NCBI GenBank assembly: GCA_937871635.1
Contig: CALMNS010000713.1
Coordinates: forward strand, 1 to 9,592
Source: an uncultured Solirubrobacter sp.
GTDB lineage: Bacteria; Actinomycetota; Thermoleophilia; Solirubrobacterales; Solirubrobacteraceae
Direction: 5' to 3'
DNA: 9,592 nt
Shown: one piece after another, positions 6,854 through 9,592 of the stretch
Layout of the letters: every line of letters starts with the position of its first letter
Numbering within the stretch: position 1 is the stretch's first letter
Program-made: the position numbers and the translations under genes
Notes under the pieces: model-generated
What the model was told of the DNA's origin: nothing
The model's database searches: none
The model's input: only the letters and a program-made list of their open reading frames with translations

Positions 6854-6966
6854 GTCGCGGAGCGTCCCTCGCTCAAAACCATCGCCGACGCGGCCGGCGG
6901 GAGCACCTGTTCCGATCCGGGCGACTTCTACACGAGGGACCCAAGGCGATCTCGCGCAGGTGGTCG

Positions 6967-7302
6967 TCACGGGACCGCCTTCGCCGCCGCACCCAGGTTC
7001 TCCTGCTCGCCGATCACCGCACACCGAGACGACCGGCCTTCCTGCCGGAGCCGGCGCATCGCGAACGGCACGCCGCCCAGCCGGCCGATGAGGGCAGGCC
7101 CAGCCGAGATCCGCGGCCCATCCGCCGGCTTCGGCCAGTTCATCGCCAACCAAGCCAGGCATTGCGAGGTCAACCGGCTCGCGATCAGCCTCCTGCGGCA
7201 TGGCGAGCGCCGCGGTCGGTTCCCTCCCTGCGACCGCCCGACGGCGCTGCCCCTCGCCGGGACCGCCGACGCCCGAAGAGGACATCGACGCGAGCTCAAC
7301 AC
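6967..7302 (-). CDS. Hypothetical protein, doubtful
   Basis: A 111-codon frame from a GTG at 7302. Its second half (MNWPKPADGPRISAGPALIG, then RLGGVPFAMRRLRQEG and a tail AVIGEQENLGAAAKAVP) has balanced amino-acid composition and third positions that are almost all G or C, better than the competing frames on either strand. The first half is Arg/Ser/Pro-rich and may not be translated; an internal ATG gives a 58-residue alternative starting at MNWPKP. No ribosome-binding site and no family were recognised. It could be a remnant of a larger gene. It ends 113 bases before the HIT gene on the same strand. Confidence 0.35.
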   Translation of the reverse strand: MLSSRRCPLRASAVPARGSAVGRSQGGNRPRRSPCRRRLIASRLTSQCLAWLAMNWPKPADGPRISAGPALIGRLGGVPFAMRRLRQEGRSSRCAVIGEQENLGAAAKAVP

Positions 7303-7548
7303 GCCGGACGGTCACGGTCGATGTGGATGACGGCGGTCACGAGGGGCACCTGGCCAGAGTCACGCGGATTGCCAAGCTTAGGTCCTACTCGCCATGGAGA
7401 CGGCCGTCATCGACCGGGTGGTCCGGCCGCAGCACGTCGACCCCGTCCGCCGCGCGTACCCGTGTCGCCCGAGGGACGTCGCGGATCCTGTCGGACGGGG
7501 CACGTGCGTCCATCAGGTGGCACATGGCTCCTGGGTTACGCTCGGCTG
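7303..7548. other. Upstream region of the PEP-synthase-like gene
   Basis: No supported gene on either strand. It contains the direct repeat CGGTCACG (7309-7316 and 7334-7341), the inverted repeat CCCCGTCCG / CGGACGGGG (7441-7449 and 7492-7500, 42 bases apart) and the palindrome GCACGTGC (7500-7507). The last two sit just upstream of the expected -35 region of the plus-strand gene and could be regulator sites. A 46-codon minus-strand frame (7385-7525) overlaps the promoter and is probably chance. Confidence 0.4.
7537..7542 (+). promoter_or_regulatory. -10 box of a leaderless promoter
   Basis: TACGCT fits the actinobacterial TAnnnT -10 pattern and is followed by six bases and then the ATG at 7549. 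Transcription would start at or next to the start codon, giving a leaderless mRNA, which agrees with the lack of a Shine-Dalgarno. No clear TTGACA-like -35 is present. Confidence 0.55.
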
Positions 7549-9456
7549 ATGGTGTTGCGATCGTGGAGCCCTGAGGCTCCCGCCGGGCTGGGCAGCAAGG
7601 CGAGGGGCCTTCTGACCCTTCCCGACGGATGGACACCGCCGTTCATCGCCGTCACGGACCTCGATTCACCGACACTCGCTGCGGCACTTGACGATCTGAT
7701 CGAGCGCGCCGCGGGTCGGCGCATGCTCGTCCGGTCAGACGGTCCCGAGGAACGCGACCGGCCCGGTCAGGGACGGACCGAGGTGTGCCTCGCGTCACGG
7801 CCCGCCATCGGCGTAGCACTTAGCAGGGTCATCGACTCGGACGGCGGTCGACCGGCGGCCGTCGTGCAGGTGGCGGTCGAGCCGGGTCTGGTCGGCATGC
7901 TCAGCAACGAGCGTCGTCTCGCCCGCCGGCCAGAGGACTGGACGGCCGAAGGAGAACTCGGCCTAGGCGGCCCGGAGGTCCGCCGAGTGAGCCCGTGCAG
8001 GACCGACGCGGGCGCACTTCGCGCTGCCCGAGCCGCCGAGCTGCCCGCCGCACTGGCACGGATCGCCGGCGAGCTGACCGAGACAGGAGTGCGGCGTCGG
8101 GTGGAGTGGGTGTGGGATGGCGAGATCGTCTGGGTGGTGCAGGCCGACCAGATCCCGGAACCGTCGTCCGCCTCCGCGCCTCACCTGCTCGCGGAGCCGG
8201 GCGCCGAGCCGACACCGACGACCGGTCGGATCTTCGGAGCGTCGTTCGAGGGGCGCAAGCTGCGTCGATGGCGGGAGCTACGAGCTCTCGCGCTGCCGCG
8301 TACGGACGTCGCGGTGCTTCGCGGCGACCAACTCAGGACGGACCTGGGTCGCAGGCAGTCGCTGCGGGCAGTGGTCGAGATGCTGCCGCCCGGGCCGGTC
8401 GTCGCTCGCACCGACGTCGCCGACGGCCACGTCGAGGAGCTACTGCTGCCGACGAGCGCGCCGACCGAGGACGCCGACGGACTGGTCGAGTTTGCGGCTA
8501 GGTGCCTCGAGGGGTTCGCTGAGCAAGACGTCGTTCCGGACGACTGGGCGCTGCTGTGCTCGACCTTGGTGCCGGCACGATCCAGCGCGTTCGTGTCGGC
8601 CGCCCCTAATCGCAGGCGGGTGACGGTCGACGCGATCTGGGGCTACCCGGACGGGCTGCTGCACCTCCCGCACGACACCTCCCACATCGACGGCGAGGCG
8701 TCAATTCACCTCCGCTTCAAGCCGGCGTGTGTCCTCCCGGAGCGAGAGGGCTGGACGACTCGGGCGGTGCCCGCGCCGTGGGATTGGCGTCCGTCGCTGA
8801 GCGATGAGGAGGCGTTCGAGCTGGCCGACTGGGCGCGGCGCCTCGCAGATCGCGTCGGCCGGGCGGTTCAATTGATGGCCCTTGTCGGCGTCGATGGCCG
8901 TCCCGGCCCGGCGGGGTTGCGGGCGTTCCACTTCACCGATCTGCCTGCCGCCCCGCAGGACGGGCTGCCGGGCCGGATCGGACGGAGGAAGCGAACCCTC
9001 CGCAGCCGCGCCGACCTTGAGCAGCTCGAGCACGGGTCGGTCGAAGCGATCGAGGTGGTGCCCGACGCGTCCGCGGTTCGGGATGCGTCGTTCCTGCGTG
9101 CTGCTGGCGCCTGGGCTGAGCACCATGGCGTGCCGATCCTGTTCCGCGGCAGTCTGCTGGGGCATGCGTACCACCTGCTGGCCGCCGATGGCGCAGTGGT
9201 GGCCGTCGAGGACGTCGGGCCGTTGCCAGTCGGGCCGGCAGCCGAGAGGGTCCCGGTCGTCGTGGAGGGAGACGGCCCGTTGCGGGTCGTCACGGTCCTC
9301 CCGGACAGCCTGTCCCCGAGAAGACGATCGATCGATGCGGCGCTGTCGCCGGGGAGGGGATTCGCCGGGCTGCCTCGAGTCCGCGAACGTTCGGACCAAG
9401 CGGCCACTGGGGCGGGGACGGTCCCGTCCTTCCTGGCGTCCGCGTCTTCCCAGTGA
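7549..9456 (+). CDS. PEP/pyruvate-binding (PEP synthase/PPDK N-terminal-like) protein with duplicated ATP-grasp-like region
   Basis: The protein has 635 residues. The first part has the order seen in PEP synthase and rifampicin phosphotransferase ATP-grasp modules: GLGSKARGLLTLP near the start, MLVRSDGPEER (59-69), AVVQVAVEPGLVGMLSNE (about 103-120) and VEWVWDGEIVWVVQADQIP (185-203). A second, weaker copy seems to follow: VVARTD (284-289), VDAIWGYPDGLLHLPHD (360-376) and VQLMALVG to FTDLP (440-466). Near the C-terminus AGAWAEHHGVPILFRG (519-534) resembles the phosphohistidine swivel domain around its GIP motif, but the catalytic His seems missing. Known relatives transfer phosphate from ATP through that His; activity here is uncertain. 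Upstream in-frame sequence to 7162 is Arg/Pro-rich, so I chose 7549, which has a leaderless -10 box. The gene is divergent from the HIT gene. Confidence 0.85.
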   Translation: MVLRSWSPEAPAGLGSKARGLLTLPDGWTPPFIAVTDLDSPTLAAALDDLIERAAGRRMLVRSDGPEERDRPGQGRTEVCLASRPAIGVALSRVIDSDGGRPAAVVQVAVEPGLVGMLSNERRLARRPEDWTAEGELGLGGPEVRRVSPCRTDAGALRAARAAELPAALARIAGELTETGVRRRVEWVWDGEIVWVVQADQIPEPSSASAPHLLAEPGAEPTPTTGRIFGASFEGRKLRRWRELRALALPRTDVAVLRGDQLRTDLGRRQSLRAVVEMLPPGPVVARTDVADGHVEELLLPTSAPTEDADGLVEFAARCLEGFAEQDVVPDDWALLCSTLVPARSSAFVSAAPNRRRVTVDAIWGYPDGLLHLPHDTSHIDGEASIHLRFKPACVLPEREGWTTRAVPAPWDWRPSLSDEEAFELADWARRLADRVGRAVQLMALVGVDGRPGPAGLRAFHFTDLPAAPQDGLPGRIGRRKRTLRSRADLEQLEHGSVEAIEVVPDASAVRDASFLRAAGAWAEHHGVPILFRGSLLGHAYHLLAADGAVVAVEDVGPLPVGPAAERVPVVVEGDGPLRVVTVLPDSLSPRRRSIDAALSPGRGFAGLPRVRERSDQAATGAGTVPSFLASASSQ

Positions 9457-9469
9457 TGCCGCCGTCTGC

Positions 9470-9592
9470 TCAGGGCAGCCGGACCGCTTCGCCGTCAGCC
9501 CCGATGGCGTCCACGGCGGCGGTGGTCTCGATCCAGACGCGGGCACCGCACGAGAGCGGCTTGTCGGGCGAGTAGACCACGCGGCTCGGGCC
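9470..9592 (-). CDS. 3' end of an unidentified gene, cut by the window edge
   Basis: The minus strand is open from the window edge to a TGA at 9470-9472, giving the last 40 residues: RVVYSPDKPLSCGARVWIE, then TTAAVDAIGADGEAVRLP. Nearly every codon ends in G or C, much better than the alternative frames, and the composition is normal for a globular protein. The family is not recognisable from this tail. It converges on the PEP-synthase-like gene with 13 bases between the stops and no hairpin in the gap. Confidence 0.6.
   Translation of the reverse strand, partial: GPSRVVYSPDKPLSCGARVWIETTAAVDAIGADGEAVRLP

Noticed and set aside
6854..7315. 154-codon N-terminal extension of the HIT protein
   Set aside because: HIT similarity starts at the ATG at 6853; the extension has poor third-position GC and another frame looks more coding over 6967-7302.
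7385..7525. 46-codon minus-strand frame with AGGAG just before the ATG
   Set aside because: The spacing to the ATG is only two bases, no family is recognisable, and it overlaps the plus-strand promoter region.
7162..7548. 129-codon N-terminal extension of the PEP-synthase-like protein
   Set aside because: Arg/Pro-rich composition unlike the rest, and a leaderless -10 box places the start at 7549.
8701..9546. Minus-strand open frame (281 codons) opposite the PEP-synthase-like gene
   Set aside because: It is Arg/Pro/Gln-rich without motifs and overlaps a well-supported gene; the real minus-strand coding at the end uses another frame.

Overview
This window has very high GC (around 70% by eye). 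Its open frames strongly prefer G or C at the third codon position, and at least one gene looks leaderless, with a TAnnnT-type -10 box six bases before the ATG. All of this suggests a high-GC actinobacterium, possibly a deep-branching or uncultured one. No rRNA, tRNA, CRISPR array, transposase or integrase was seen, so the exact lineage cannot be read from the window.

Left part (1-3600): a GC-rich leader with a tandem octamer repeat is followed by an 820-residue AAA+ ATPase gene (357-2819, +). A small DUF1508/YegP-like protein gene converges on it (2852-3040, -). That small gene diverges from a winged-helix regulator gene (3190-3597, +) across about 150 bp full of palindromes, which look like shared operators.

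Middle part (3729-6853, all minus strand): the most striking gene encodes a roughly 550-residue protein with three parts, an N-terminal SIR2-type NADase-like domain, a central TIR-like/nucleoside deoxyribosyltransferase-like domain and a C-terminal HEPN-like domain. Upstream of it, in the same direction, lie decayed or frameshifted remnants, including a helix-turn-helix protein split over two frames, and an intact HIT-family nucleotide-binding protein gene (6197-6853). If transcribed together, the order would be HIT, HTH remnant, small remnant, SIR2 fusion. SIR2, TIR-like and HEPN domains are all known effector parts of antiviral defence proteins, so this is a candidate defence locus. That is an inference; nothing here proves it.

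Right part (6854-9592): about 700 bp with one doubtful minus-strand ORF separates the HIT gene from a divergent gene (7549-9456, +). That gene encodes a 635-residue protein resembling the nucleotide-binding half of PEP synthase/pyruvate phosphate dikinase, apparently in two degenerate copies followed by a degenerate swivel-like region. The window ends in the 3' end of an unidentified minus-strand gene (9470-9592).

How the parts might work together: the SIR2 fusion, the HIT protein and the PEP-synthase-like protein all belong to families that bind or process nucleotides (NAD+, nucleoside phosphates, ATP). A nucleotide-centred defence or stress module is therefore a reasonable hypothesis, with the AAA+ ATPase and the DUF1508/regulator pair as neighbours of unknown relation.
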